Shown piece by piece: positions 19,944 to 28,559 of a DNA stretch of 64,000 nucleotides. A program made the position numbers and the translations under genes. The notes beneath the pieces are model-generated. The model was not told the origin of the DNA. It did not search any database and saw only the letters and a program-made list of their open reading frames with translations. Within the stretch, counting starts at the first letter, position 1, and the number at the start of each line of letters is the position of its first letter. This stretch comes from Otariodibacter oris. Its GTDB lineage: Bacteria; Pseudomonadota; Gammaproteobacteria; Enterobacterales; Pasteurellaceae. The stretch spans positions 759,262 to 823,261 of the forward strand of contig NZ_CP016604.1 in the NCBI RefSeq assembly GCF_009684715.1. Reading direction: 5' to 3'.

Positions 19944-20771
19944 ATGAATTTATTAAAAATAGCTGTGGCATGTATTCCACTCGTTTCAGGGATATCTATG
20001 GCAACTCCATGGGAAAAAATCAAAGCACCAGTTGCTGGTGCAGCACAATCCATTGGGGGATATAGTAATGGCTGTATTATTGGTGCCGAACCATTAGCGT
20101 TAAAAGGGGAAGGGTATCAAGTCATCCGTTCTATCAAGAATCGCTATTATGGCCATCCGAAATTATTAAGCTATTTGACTAATTTAGGTCAAAGAGCAAA
20201 ATCATCAGGGCTTCCACCGATATTAATTGGTGATATGGGAATGCCTGCGGGTGGGCGTTTTTCATCGGGGCATGCCAGCCATCAAACAGGGCTAGATGCA
20301 GATATTTGGCTAAGATTTGGTCCTATGGATGATAAAACCGCAAGAAATCCCGCGGGGCTAGCGACTATTATGGTCGATCGTTCTGCCAATGTGGTAAATG
20401 AGCGTTTATGGACACCTAATCATACACAATTAATAAAATTAGCAGCATCAGATGATCGTGTTGATCGCATTTTTGTTAATCCTGCAATTAAAGTTAAATT
20501 ATGCAATACGGCAGGAAATGATCGAGATTGGTTGCGTAAGATTCGTCCATGGTTTGGGCATGATTCACACTTCCATGTCAGATTAGGATGTCCTGCTGAT
20601 GCAAAACAATGTAAGAATCAAGCTCCTCCACCGGCTGGAGACGGATGTGGATCAGAACTTTATTCTTGGTTTGAGCCTGCAAAACCATCTACATCTAAAC
20701 CTAAATCTAAAGTATTACCGCAACCACCACAGTTGTGCCAAATGATTTTGTCTTCTCAAGGCGTAAATTAG
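19944..20771 (+). CDS. mepA: penicillin-insensitive murein endopeptidase
   Basis: Periplasmic zinc metallopeptidase of the LAS family that cleaves D-alanyl-meso-DAP crosslinks. A signal peptide (about 1-20, ending ISMA) is followed by [20 protein letters not shown], which holds the zinc ligands His and Asp, and by [12 protein letters not shown] with the remaining His ligands. Several cysteines in the C-terminal half fit the disulphides of this enzyme. 275 residues, normal length. topB begins 26 bases after its stop. Confidence 0.94.
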   Translation: MNLLKIAVACIPLVSGISMATPWEKIKAPVAGAAQSIGGYSNGCIIGAEPLALKGEGYQVIRSIKNRYYGHPKLLSYLTNLGQRAKSSGLPPILIGDMGMPAGGRFSSGHASHQTGLDADIWLRFGPMDDKTARNPAGLATIMVDRSANVVNERLWTPNHTQLIKLAASDDRVDRIFVNPAIKVKLCNTAGNDRDWLRKIRPWFGHDSHFHVRLGCPADAKQCKNQAPPPAGDGCGSELYSWFEPAKPSTSKPKSKVLPQPPQLCQMILSSQGVN

Positions 20772-20797
20772 TTAGTTTTTTGCTAAATCTTGATCGT

Positions 20798-22717
20798 ATG
20801 CGTTTGTTTATTGCAGAAAAGCCTAGTCTTGGGCGAGCTATCGCTCAAGTCTTACCTAAACCTCATTTTACTAAAGATGGATTTATTGAATGTGGTGAAG
20901 GAAATGTTGTCACTTGGTGTATTGGGCATTTGCTTGAACAAGCTGAGCCTGATGCCTATGATGAACGTTTCAAAACTTGGCGTATTGAACACCTACCTAT
21001 TATTCCTCAACAGTGGAAACTTCTCCCTAAGAAAGAAACCTTAAAACAATTAAAGGTTGTCGAGAAACTTATTCGTAAAGCCGATATTTTAGTGAATGCA
21101 GGCGATCCAGATAGAGAAGGGCAATTATTAGTTGATGAGGTGTTTGGTTATCTAAAGTTAGGCTCTGAAAAAATAGCTCAAATTCAACGCTGTTTAATCA
21201 GCGACCTTAACCCGAATGCAGTCAAAAAAGCGATTGAAAAATTGCAATCTAACCGAGATTTTATCCCTTTAGCGACTTCAGCTTTAGCGAGAGCGAGGGC
21301 TGATTGGTTATATGGTATAAATATGACACGCTCATATACGTTACAAGGTCAAAGACAAGGCTACAAGGGAGTGCTATCGGTCGGTCGAGTACAAACACCA
21401 GTGCTTGGGCTTATTGTTCGTCGTGATTTAGAAATCGAAAATTTTGTCCCAAAAGATTATTTTGAGGTCATTGCTAATATTACTGTGCCAGAAACAAAAG
21501 AGCAATTTAAGGCTCAATGGCAACCAAGTAAAGCATGTGAAGATTATCAAGATGAAGATGGACGAGTTTTATCACGCGCTCTAGCTGAAAACGTGGTGAA
21601 AAGAATTACCGATAAACCTGCCGTTGTTTCTCAATATCAAGATAAAGTGGAAACAGAAACTGCGCCATTGCCTTATTCATTATCCGCATTACAAATTGAT
21701 GCTGCCCGTAAATTTGGATTATCTGCTCAAAACGTATTGGATATATGTCAAAAATTGTATGAAACACACAAATTAATTACTTATCCTCGTTCAGATAACC
21801 GTTATTTACCTCAAGAACATTTTAATGATCGCTTTCAAGTGGCTAATGCGATTAGCGGACATTTGGAAGAATATTCCGCATTGCCTGAAGTGGTTGATCT
21901 AAACATTAGGAATAGATGTTGGAATGATAAGAAAGTAGAAGCCCATCACGCAATCATTCCAACTTCGAGATCGGGAAATGTGCGATTAACAGAAAACGAA
22001 AAACGAATTTATTCACTGATTGCTCGTCAATATTTATTACAGTTTTGTCCAGATGCTCAATTTAGAAAAGGTAAAATTGAACTCAATATTTCAGGCGGAT
22101 TATTTATTGCTCAAGCTAGGAATTTGATTATTGTTGGTTGGAAATCCTTACTAGGTAAGGAAGATAGTGATGATGCTGTAGAGCCTCTTTTACCAGTGGT
22201 TAAAAAAGATCAGATTTTACATTGTGATAATGGGGAAATCTTAACTAAAAAAACTCAACCACCTCGCTATTTTAGCGACGCAACCTTGCTATCCGCAATG
22301 ACAGGGATTGCTCGTTTTGTTCAAGACAAACAACTTAAAAAGATATTAAGAGAAACGGATGGTTTAGGAACAGAAGCCACTCGTGCAGGAATTATTGAAT
22401 TATTGTTTAAACGAGGATTTTTAGTTAAGAAAGGGCGTAATATTCATAGTACTGAACTTGGTCGCACATTGATTCAAGCGTTACCAGAGAGTGCAACGTT
22501 ACCAGATATGACAGCACATTGGGAGATGCAATTGACGAATATGAGCAAAAAACAAGTCAGTTACCAGCAATTTATGCATGAGTTGGGTTTTAGCTTACCG
22601 CAATTATTACAGTCTCCTCACCCTGAAATTTTGCAAAATTTGGCAAAGATCTCACCGCTTGTATCTTATAGTAAAAATAGTAGTAAGCGGAAGTATAAAA
22701 GGACTGATGAAAAATAA
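20798..22717 (+). CDS. topB: DNA topoisomerase III
   Basis: Type IA topoisomerase for decatenation. The start at 20798 gives [20 protein letters not shown], the standard N-terminal Toprim sequence. An open frame extends 63 bases upstream into the end of mepA but lacks family similarity. [16 protein letters not shown] carries the metal-binding acidic residues. The active-site tyrosine is Y329 in [13 protein letters not shown]. The protein has 639 residues, near H. influenzae TopB, and ends in a basic tail (SSKRKYKR) rather than zinc fingers. An uptake signal lies at 22654 within the gene. Confidence 0.95.
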   Translation: MRLFIAEKPSLGRAIAQVLPKPHFTKDGFIECGEGNVVTWCIGHLLEQAEPDAYDERFKTWRIEHLPIIPQQWKLLPKKETLKQLKVVEKLIRKADILVNAGDPDREGQLLVDEVFGYLKLGSEKIAQIQRCLISDLNPNAVKKAIEKLQSNRDFIPLATSALARARADWLYGINMTRSYTLQGQRQGYKGVLSVGRVQTPVLGLIVRRDLEIENFVPKDYFEVIANITVPETKEQFKAQWQPSKACEDYQDEDGRVLSRALAENVVKRITDKPAVVSQYQDKVETETAPLPYSLSALQIDAARKFGLSAQNVLDICQKLYETHKLITYPRSDNRYLPQEHFNDRFQVANAISGHLEEYSALPEVVDLNIRNRCWNDKKVEAHHAIIPTSRSGNVRLTENEKRIYSLIARQYLLQFCPDAQFRKGKIELNISGGLFIAQARNLIIVGWKSLLGKEDSDDAVEPLLPVVKKDQILHCDNGEILTKKTQPPRYFSDATLLSAMTGIARFVQDKQLKKILRETDGLGTEATRAGIIELLFKRGFLVKKGRNIHSTELGRTLIQALPESATLPDMTAHWEMQLTNMSKKQVSYQQFMHELGFSLPQLLQSPHPEILQNLAKISPLVSYSKNSSKRKYKRTDEK

Positions 22718-22842
22718 ATCGGATATGCTCAATTTGTAAAAATTTTCTTGCAAGAAAAACTAGAACCTTATATCATTCTTCACGTTAAAAATATTCCGCT
22801 CTTGTGCGGAATTTTATTTTGAATCAGATTAAAGAGAATAAA

Positions 22843-23178
22843 ATGTTAATTAATGTGTTAACTATCGTGTATCTTTGTGTTGCTGTATTACTTGTTGGTT
22901 TCATTTTGATTCAACAAGGTAAAGGTGCTGATATGGGTGCATCATTTGGTGCAGGTGCGGCAGGAACTGTTTTTGGTTCTGCGGGTTCAGCAAATTTTCT
23001 ATCTAGAACAACAGCAATATTAGCAATTATATTTTTTGCAATCAGCTTGGTAATAGGAAATTTAAATACGGAAGTACAAGCGCCTCAAAGTCAATTTGAA
23101 GACTTAAGTCAAGTTGAACAGCTTCAGCAACTTCCAGTTGAAACACAGAAACAACAAAATAACGATATTCCTCAATAA
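22843..23178 (+). CDS. secG: protein-export membrane protein SecG
   Basis: Auxiliary subunit of the SecYEG translocon. The start at 22843 (MLINVLTIVYLCVAVLLVGFILIQ) follows AAAGAGAATAAA. Two transmembrane helices (about 2-24 and 50-70) flank the conserved QQGKGADMGASFGAGAAGTVFGSAG loop. The C-terminal tail is Gln-rich. 111 residues. The tRNA-Leu gene begins 10 bases after the stop, the same secG-leuU arrangement as in E. coli, so the two are probably co-transcribed. Confidence 0.95.
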   Translation: MLINVLTIVYLCVAVLLVGFILIQQGKGADMGASFGAGAAGTVFGSAGSANFLSRTTAILAIIFFAISLVIGNLNTEVQAPQSQFEDLSQVEQLQQLPVETQKQQNNDIPQ

Positions 23179-23187
23179 ATAAATTTA

Positions 23188-23273
23188 GCTCTGGTGGTGG
23201 AATTGGTAGACACGCTATCTTGAGGGGGTAGTGTCCGGCGGATGTGCGAGTTCGAGTCTCGCCCAGAGCACCA
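23188..23273 (+). tRNA. tRNA-Leu (anticodon GAG)
   Basis: 86 bases with an encoded CCA end. Acceptor arms GCTCTGG and CCAGAGC pair, and the D arm contains GGTGGAATTGGTAGAC. The anticodon loop is CTTGAGG with GAG, reading CUU and CUC codons. There is a long variable arm, as required for class II leucine tRNA, and the T arm is GCGAGTTCGAGTCTCGC. It follows secG as leuU does in E. coli. Confidence 0.95.
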
Positions 23274-23279
23274 TTTATG

Positions 23280-23309
23280 AAAGCCTAGTAATTTTACTAG
23301 GCTTTTTTT
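23280..23309 (+). terminator. secG/tRNA-Leu terminator
   Basis: AAGCCTAGTA (23281-23290) pairs with TACTAGGCTT (23295-23304) and is followed by TTTTT. It ends the secG-tRNA transcript. Confidence 0.9.
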
Positions 23310-23354
23310 ATTCTTGTTTATATGATGTCTATTTTGTCTACTATGCCGAATACC

Positions 23355-24569
23355 TTAGCCCACAACTTGCGGTAATAATCCTTGATTGATTAAGAACGGG
23401 ACAATGACAATAAATACCCCAACAATTAGTGCTGTAATTAATGCTGTATTTCCACCTTTCACTTTATAAGCTAAATCAGGATATTGTTTACGTAGTTTCC
23501 ATACCATAGCAATTGGCAATACGATGGCATAAAATGCAAACATTTGTCCAGCATAGCCTAATGCCGTGATAAATCCTTGTGGGTAAAAGAAGGCAAATAG
23601 CATAGGTGGAATAAAAGTCATTGCACCTAAAGTCAATCTTCCTGCTTCAATATTTACACGCTTAAGCAAGTCTTCTAATGCTTCAAATAATCCTAGTGCT
23701 ACACCTAAAAATGAGGTAATCAGAGCCAATCCAGAGAAGATTCTAACAGATGCACCAATTATTGAACTACTTGTAATTTGCGTAGCGGCTTTTGCCAACC
23801 CATTTAAGGTTGGATCTTGCTCTAGAATTTGTAAAAATTCGGTTTGAGATAAAACACCGTGAGTTGCTAATTGCCATAAAATATAAGCAATGAGAGGGAT
23901 GGCTGTACCAACTAAAATAGAAATACGTAATGCTTTGACATTGCCTTCTAAATATTTATTTAAACTAGGAATTGAACCATGGAATCCAAATGATGTAAAA
24001 AATATTGGGCTTGCTGAAATTAATAACGCATTATTAATCGGCATTTCTAATAGGTTATCTATTGAAATTTCTGGTAACAATAAAAAAAGTACAAAAGCAA
24101 AAGCGAAAATTTTCGTAGTAAATAATATTCGATTGATTGCATCTACACTTTTTGTACCCACAATAATGAAAGCACCAAAAATAAGGGTAAATAAAATCCC
24201 TGCAATACGAGACGTGGTTTCTTCATCAATAATAGTGGGTAAAAAAGCACTAAGAATTGAGCTGCCACCTGAAACATAAGCAGACAAAATTGCATAGAGG
24301 AAAATAATTAAAACTGCAGTTGAAACTATTCTACCAAAAGTCCCATAATATTTTTCTGCTAATGTCCCTATTCCCGCATCACTGTCAACTGTTTGATACA
24401 GTTCAACAAATAATAATGCACTAAAACAAAGTAACAGCCATAAAGTAACAAGAAGCCCAACAGTAAATCCAAATCCAATACCTGCAGAAGTTAGAGGCAT
24501 AGCTAACATACCACCACCAATTGTGGTACCTGCAACAATTAGTGCACTTCCTAAAGTTTTGCTTTTCAT
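23355..24569 (-). CDS. tyrP: tyrosine-specific transporter, copy 1
   Basis: Inner membrane aromatic amino acid permease of the HAAAP family, about 11 membrane helices. The start at 24569 gives MKSKTLGSALIVAGTTIGGG, the family N-terminus. An upstream in-frame start would add 16 unrelated residues. The conserved GGGMLAMPLTSAGIGFG and ASPIFFTSFGFHGSIPSLNKYL motifs are present. 404 residues. It is the second of two tandem same-strand paralogues, about 300 bases from copy 2. A TyrR-like box lies 56 bases upstream, which supports tyrosine rather than tryptophan as substrate. Confidence 0.87.
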   Translation of the reverse strand: MKSKTLGSALIVAGTTIGGGMLAMPLTSAGIGFGFTVGLLVTLWLLLCFSALLFVELYQTVDSDAGIGTLAEKYYGTFGRIVSTAVLIIFLYAILSAYVSGGSSILSAFLPTIIDEETTSRIAGILFTLIFGAFIIVGTKSVDAINRILFTTKIFAFAFVLFLLLPEISIDNLLEMPINNALLISASPIFFTSFGFHGSIPSLNKYLEGNVKALRISILVGTAIPLIAYILWQLATHGVLSQTEFLQILEQDPTLNGLAKAATQITSSSIIGASVRIFSGLALITSFLGVALGLFEALEDLLKRVNIEAGRLTLGAMTFIPPMLFAFFYPQGFITALGYAGQMFAFYAIVLPIAMVWKLRKQYPDLAYKVKGGNTALITALIVGVFIVIVPFLINQGLLPQVVG

Positions 24570-24624
24570 ATAACAACCAAACCAATTAAAAAATATCAGT
24601 ATTTTAACAAACAACAAATTATAC

Positions 24625-24642
24625 TGTAAATATTTTATTGCA
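24625..24642 (-). promoter_or_regulatory. TyrR-like box upstream of tyrP copy 1
   Basis: TGTAAATATTTTATTGCA has the TyrR box layout TGTAAA-N6-TTTACA with two mismatches. The same N6 (TATTTT) and flanks occur at the box upstream of copy 2, so the promoter seems to have been duplicated with the gene. Confidence 0.6.
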
Positions 24643-24781
24643 GAAGTGTTTTTATTTTTTTACATCATGTTCTGTTAACAATTTTAATTGATATGATTAA
24701 GGTAATGGCAGGTTAAAAAAGGAGGTAATTATCAAGGTAAAAACTGATAACTTATTTTTTTATGTTGGTTGTATTTAATGA

Positions 24782-24840
24782 TAAAAAATCTGCTTCTTAA
24801 TAAGTTGATTGAATGGTAACTTTTGGGAAGCAGATTAAAA
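24782..24840 (-). terminator. terminator of tyrP copy 2
   Basis: AATCTGCTTC and GAAGCAGATT (24788-24797 with 24827-24836) form a stem with an inner AAGTT/AACTT helix. On the minus strand the stem is followed by a T run. It lies 30 bases past the stop of tyrP copy 2, so the second copy has its own transcript. Confidence 0.75.
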
Positions 24841-24868
24841 TGTATTATTTTTATTTTATAGATATGAA

Positions 24869-26077
24869 CTAACTAATTACCGGTGGTAGTAATTCACCTT
24901 GAATTAAAAATGGTACACACATAATGACCACACCTAAAATAAGAGCTAATACTAAAGCTACATTTCCACCCATAACACGATATTCTAAATCTGGGTATTT
25001 TTTACGTAATACCCACGCCATCCCTACAGGTAATACAAGTCCGTAGAAGGTAAACATTTGACCGGCATAGCTGAGTACACCAAGGAAGTCACGATAGAAT
25101 AGTGCAAATATTAAAACGGGTACAAAGGTAAGTAAGCTTAATGAAATACGATTTGCTTTGATATTAATACGTTTTAGTAAATCATCTAAACAGTCAACAA
25201 GCGCTAAAGCAACACCTAGGTATGATGTAATAAGTGCTAAAGATGAGAAGATACGCACAGATTCACTGATAAAACTACTTCCTGTTGCTTGTAATGTCGC
25301 TGCAATTAATCCATTTAATGTCGGATCTTCACTGATAATTTCCACAAACTTAAGTTGTGAAAATACTCCATGTGTCGCCATTTGCCATAAAATATAAGCA
25401 ACAAGAGGAATTGCTGTACCTCCAATAATCGCAATGCGTAAGCGACGAATATCTCCATCTAAGTAGTTATTAATACTTGGAATAACAACGTGGAAACCAA
25501 ATGATGTAAAGAATACTGGGCTTGCCGAAATTATTACGAGATATTTTAATGGCATTGCACCTAAGTTTTCTGCAGTCGCTAGAGGTAGCATCATGTAGAG
25601 AACAAAGAAGAATGCAACTAATTTTATTATGAAGAGAACTCGGGTAAAGGCATCTACCGCTTGAGTACCAATGGTCACCGCTATTGCAAAAAAGACAATA
25701 AATGCTGTGATAGAAACCGCTTCCGCATTACCACCTATAAATTCTAAGAATGGTGCAAGTAAATTACCACCCCCTAAGGCATATACAGTTAAAATTGCAT
25801 ACATAAAGATAACGAGTGATAAGGTTGCTAGAACTCTACCAATCATCCCAAAATGTTGCTCTGCCAGTGTTGCAATTCCCGCATCTTGGCGTTCAGCTTT
25901 TTGGTAGACTTCAACAAATAGTAGAGCACTGTATGAAAGAAGTAGCCATAATGTAAATAGTAAGACCATTGTATAGCCAAAACCCATCTCAGCAGAAGTA
26001 AGTGGCATTGCTAACATTCCTGCGCCAATTGTCGTTCCTGCAACGATTAAGGCACTTCCTAAAGTTTTATTTTTCAT
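24869..26077 (-). CDS. tyrP: tyrosine-specific transporter, copy 2
   Basis: Paralogue of the neighbouring permease, 402 residues from the ATG at 26077 (MKNKTLGSALIVAGTTIGAG), preceded by TTAGGTATTT. The same family motifs appear: GAGMLAMPLTSAEMGFG, ASPVFFTSFGFHVVIPSINNYL and GGTAIPLVAYILWQMATHGVFS. The two copies align along their full length but differ at many positions, so the duplication is not recent. Both are intact. A TyrR-like box lies 56 bases upstream. H. influenzae also carries two tyrP-like genes. Confidence 0.88.
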   Translation of the reverse strand: MKNKTLGSALIVAGTTIGAGMLAMPLTSAEMGFGYTMVLLFTLWLLLSYSALLFVEVYQKAERQDAGIATLAEQHFGMIGRVLATLSLVIFMYAILTVYALGGGNLLAPFLEFIGGNAEAVSITAFIVFFAIAVTIGTQAVDAFTRVLFIIKLVAFFFVLYMMLPLATAENLGAMPLKYLVIISASPVFFTSFGFHVVIPSINNYLDGDIRRLRIAIIGGTAIPLVAYILWQMATHGVFSQLKFVEIISEDPTLNGLIAATLQATGSSFISESVRIFSSLALITSYLGVALALVDCLDDLLKRINIKANRISLSLLTFVPVLIFALFYRDFLGVLSYAGQMFTFYGLVLPVGMAWVLRKKYPDLEYRVMGGNVALVLALILGVVIMCVPFLIQGELLPPVIS

Positions 26078-26132
26078 ATAAATACCTAATAAGTAATAAG
26101 ATGAGAGCATTCTAGCAAACAATAAATTAATT

Positions 26133-26150
26133 TGTAAATATTTTATTACA
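26133..26150 (-). promoter_or_regulatory. TyrR-like box upstream of tyrP copy 2
   Basis: TGTAAATATTTTATTACA matches the TyrR box TGTAAA-N6-TTTACA at 11 of 12 specified positions, 56 bases upstream of the tyrP copy 2 start. Confidence 0.68.
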
Positions 26151-26304
26151 TAGTATTTTATGTTTTACAATTATGTTTAATTGCACTATTTTTTATATAA
26201 AAATTTTGGTAGCTAAAAGATATTAAATAGGCTTTTTAGTGAAAATTTGGTAAAGTGTATATATCAAAAATATATAGTTAAACTGATTATAGTGAGAAAA
26301 TGAA

Positions 26305-27690
26305 ATGTACTCATCAAATTTTAACAATCTACTTTTAAATGTCGACAGTTATAAAGCATCCCACTGGTTACAATACCCCCCTAATACTGAACATATTTCT
26401 TACTATATCGAAGCTCGAAAGAGTAATTTTGATGTTGTGATGTTCGGCTTACAAGCGTTTATTAAAGAATATTTACTTGTTCCAATCACTCAAACTGATA
26501 TAGATCAGGCAGAAATTACACTTACTGCCCACGGATTACCCTTTCATCGAAAAGGTTGGCAAAGATTGCTTGAAAAGCATAAAGGGTTATTGCCAATTAA
26601 AATAGATGCAGTGCCTGAAGGAACAGTCTTACCTGTTGGCAATGTAGTGTGTCAAATTGTAAATACCGATCCTGAATTTTATTGGTTATCGGGCTACCTA
26701 GAAACAGCGTTGCTACGTGCCGTATGGTATCCCTCGACAGTCGCTAGTATTTCTTATTTCTGTAAACAGAAAATTAAACAAGCCTTATTAAAATCGTCAG
26801 ATAGCCTTGATGGGTTAGACTTCCAACTGCATGATTTTGGTGCAAGGGGCGCTTCAAGCTTAGAAACAGTTGCATTAGGTGGATTAGCTCATTTAGTCAA
26901 TTTTAGAGGAACTGATAGTGTTTCAGCATTATTAGCGGCAAAGCGTTGGTACAACGTGACTAAAATGCCCGCTTTTTCTATTCCAGCAGCCGAGCATAGT
27001 ACCATCACAGCTTGGGGAAAAGATAATGAAGCGATGGCTTATGACAATATGATCACGCAATTTGCTGGCGACAAGAAAATTTATGCGGTTGTTTCAGATA
27101 GCTATAATTTATGGAATGCATTGGAAAATATTTGGGGAGAGCAACTTCATCAAAAAATTAAAGAAAAAGGTGGCAGATTAGTTATTCGTCCAGATAGCGG
27201 TGATCCTATTGAGATTGTGTGCAAGACCCTTGAGATCCTAGCAGAAAAATTTGGTACTACCGTCAATAGTAAAGGCTATAAGGTCCTCCCTGATTACATC
27301 CGTATTATTCAAGGAGATGGCATTAATATGAACTCCCTTGACCCTATTTTAGATGCCATTATGCAAAAAGGTTTTAGTGTTGAAAATGTGAATTTCGGTA
27401 TGGGTGGTGGCTTATTGCAACAAGTGAATCGAGATACGATGAGTTGGGCTATGAAAGCCAGTGCAATTTGTATTAATGGTGAATGGAAAGATATTTTCAA
27501 AGCCCCAATCACTAGCCAAATGAAACGTTCTAAAAAAGGTATTCAAGCCTTAATCTACGAAGACAACCAATGGCAAACTGTCCGACAAGATGAATTAGCT
27601 AACAGAGAAAATCAATTAAAAACAGTTTTCTTAAATGGTAAGTTATTGGTGGATGAGCATTTAGATAGTATTAGAGATAGAACGAGATAA
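26305..27690 (+). CDS. nadV: nicotinamide phosphoribosyltransferase NadV
   Basis: Converts nicotinamide plus PRPP to nicotinamide mononucleotide, allowing NAD synthesis from nicotinamide without an external V factor. 461 residues. Family signatures include VDSYKASHWLQYP at the N-terminus, LQLHDFGARGASS-type loop at about 175, AAEHSTITAWGKDNEA with the catalytic His, VIRPDSGDPIEIV and IQGDGINM for phosphate and ribose binding, and NFGMGGGLLQQVNRDT. The start at 26305 follows AGTGAGAAAATGAA. The gene is divergent from tyrP and is not accompanied by other NAD genes. It suggests a V-factor-independent strain, although an NMN adenylyltransferase is needed elsewhere. Confidence 0.95.
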   Translation: MYSSNFNNLLLNVDSYKASHWLQYPPNTEHISYYIEARKSNFDVVMFGLQAFIKEYLLVPITQTDIDQAEITLTAHGLPFHRKGWQRLLEKHKGLLPIKIDAVPEGTVLPVGNVVCQIVNTDPEFYWLSGYLETALLRAVWYPSTVASISYFCKQKIKQALLKSSDSLDGLDFQLHDFGARGASSLETVALGGLAHLVNFRGTDSVSALLAAKRWYNVTKMPAFSIPAAEHSTITAWGKDNEAMAYDNMITQFAGDKKIYAVVSDSYNLWNALENIWGEQLHQKIKEKGGRLVIRPDSGDPIEIVCKTLEILAEKFGTTVNSKGYKVLPDYIRIIQGDGINMNSLDPILDAIMQKGFSVENVNFGMGGGLLQQVNRDTMSWAMKASAICINGEWKDIFKAPITSQMKRSKKGIQALIYEDNQWQTVRQDELANRENQLKTVFLNGKLLVDEHLDSIRDRTR

Positions 27691-27698
27691 CAAGCGGT
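27690..27698 (+). repeat. DNA uptake signal sequence (Apl type)
   Basis: Exact ACAAGCGGT overlapping the nadV stop, followed 28 bases later by TTTTGCAAAATTTTGCA, which resembles the extended AT-rich part of the A. pleuropneumoniae-type uptake signal. Other exact copies start at 781, 2388, 4987, 10618, 15996, 22654, 30237, 36803 and 59751. Confidence 0.85.
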
Positions 27699-27729
27699 CA
27701 GTTCATCGTATTATTTTGCAAAATTTTGC

Positions 27730-27758
27730 ATAAAACCCACTGTAAAGTGGGTTTTATG
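27730..27758. terminator. bidirectional terminator between nadV and the FMN reductase gene
   Basis: AAAACCCACT (27732-27741) pairs with AGTGGGTTTT (27746-27755), with A-rich and T-rich flanks serving both convergent genes. Confidence 0.88.
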
Positions 27759-27760
27759 TT

Positions 27761-28324
27761 TTATGCATTTTCTTCAACTAATTGAACAAAGCGGTTCACA
27801 TAATCTTGCAAAAATTCGCGCGTTTTTTCTGTGTTTAAATTGCCATCTTCATCGAAATAAGTTGGTGAGTTGCCTAAAAAGATTTCAGGTTGTCCTACGG
27901 TTTTCATATCAAAGTAAGATAAAGCCAGTCTTAGATTTTTTTGGCTACTGTATCCGCCCATTTTTCCAACCGAGTGGCTGATGATGCCATTCGGTTTATT
28001 TTTCCAAGCGACATCATTATTTGGTTTTGATCCAATATCAACGGCATTTTTTAAACAAGCAGGAATGGTGCGGTTATTTTCTGGCGTAACAAAGAATATA
28101 CCATCTGAAGTTTTTATGGTTTCTCTAAATTCGGTGTATGCTTCTGGAAGAGGGAAATCGGTCATGGCAGGATCGTCATAGTCAAAGTTGTATAAAGGTA
28201 AGTGACCAATTTCGACGATGCTGACTTGATAATTTTGAGGAAACATAGGGATGATATTTTTTGCAATTTTTCTAGCAAAAGAGCCTTGGCGTAGGCTGCC
28301 AACTAATATACTTATTTTTTTCAT
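27761..28324 (-). CDS. NADPH-dependent FMN reductase family protein
   Basis: Flavodoxin-fold oxidoreductase (NADPH-dependent FMN reductase/quinone reductase family). 187 residues from the ATG at 28324 (MKKISILVGSLRQGSFARKIA), preceded by GGATACTCAC. An ATG four codons upstream is possible but lacks a ribosome site. The FMN phosphate loop GSLRQGSFARK and the isoalloxazine-contact loop TPENNRTIPACLKNAVD are clear, followed by SVGKMGGYSSQKNLR. The physiological substrate is unknown: flavin, quinone or ferric chelates are all possible. A Fur-like box about 100 bases upstream hints at iron control. Confidence 0.82.
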   Translation of the reverse strand: MKKISILVGSLRQGSFARKIAKNIIPMFPQNYQVSIVEIGHLPLYNFDYDDPAMTDFPLPEAYTEFRETIKTSDGIFFVTPENNRTIPACLKNAVDIGSKPNNDVAWKNKPNGIISHSVGKMGGYSSQKNLRLALSYFDMKTVGQPEIFLGNSPTYFDEDGNLNTEKTREFLQDYVNRFVQLVEENA

Positions 28325-28421
28325 GTGAGTATCCATTTTTAAAACAAACTTAAATTATGTTGATAATCAGAATATCCCAGTAGAAAAGGAGATATTACGG
28401 ATTAGCATTGGCTATTTTATT

Positions 28422-28440
28422 TTAAATGATAAGCATTATC
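28422..28440 (-). promoter_or_regulatory. Fur-like box upstream of the FMN reductase gene
   Basis: The right-hand 15 bases ATGATAAGCATTATC match 14 of 15 bases of the Fur consensus end ATGATAATCATTATC. The element is symmetric around TGATAAGCATTATCA and sits 98 bases upstream of the FMN reductase start. Confidence 0.6.
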
Positions 28441-28486
28441 AATAAAATAAATAGTAAAGTATAGGTGAAAAGGAATGGATAGAAGA

Positions 28487-28521
28487 AAGGCTAAGAAAAG
28501 GTAAAATCCTTTCTTAGCCTT
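28487..28521 (-). terminator. hairpin downstream of the MFS transporter gene
   Basis: GGCTAAGAAA and TTTCTTAGCC (28489-28498 with 28510-28519) form a long stem about 40 bases past the MFS stop codon. The T run on the minus strand is interrupted, so efficiency is uncertain. Confidence 0.6.
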
Positions 28522-28559
28522 GAGAGCTAATTAATTAGATGATAATAAATTAACGACAG

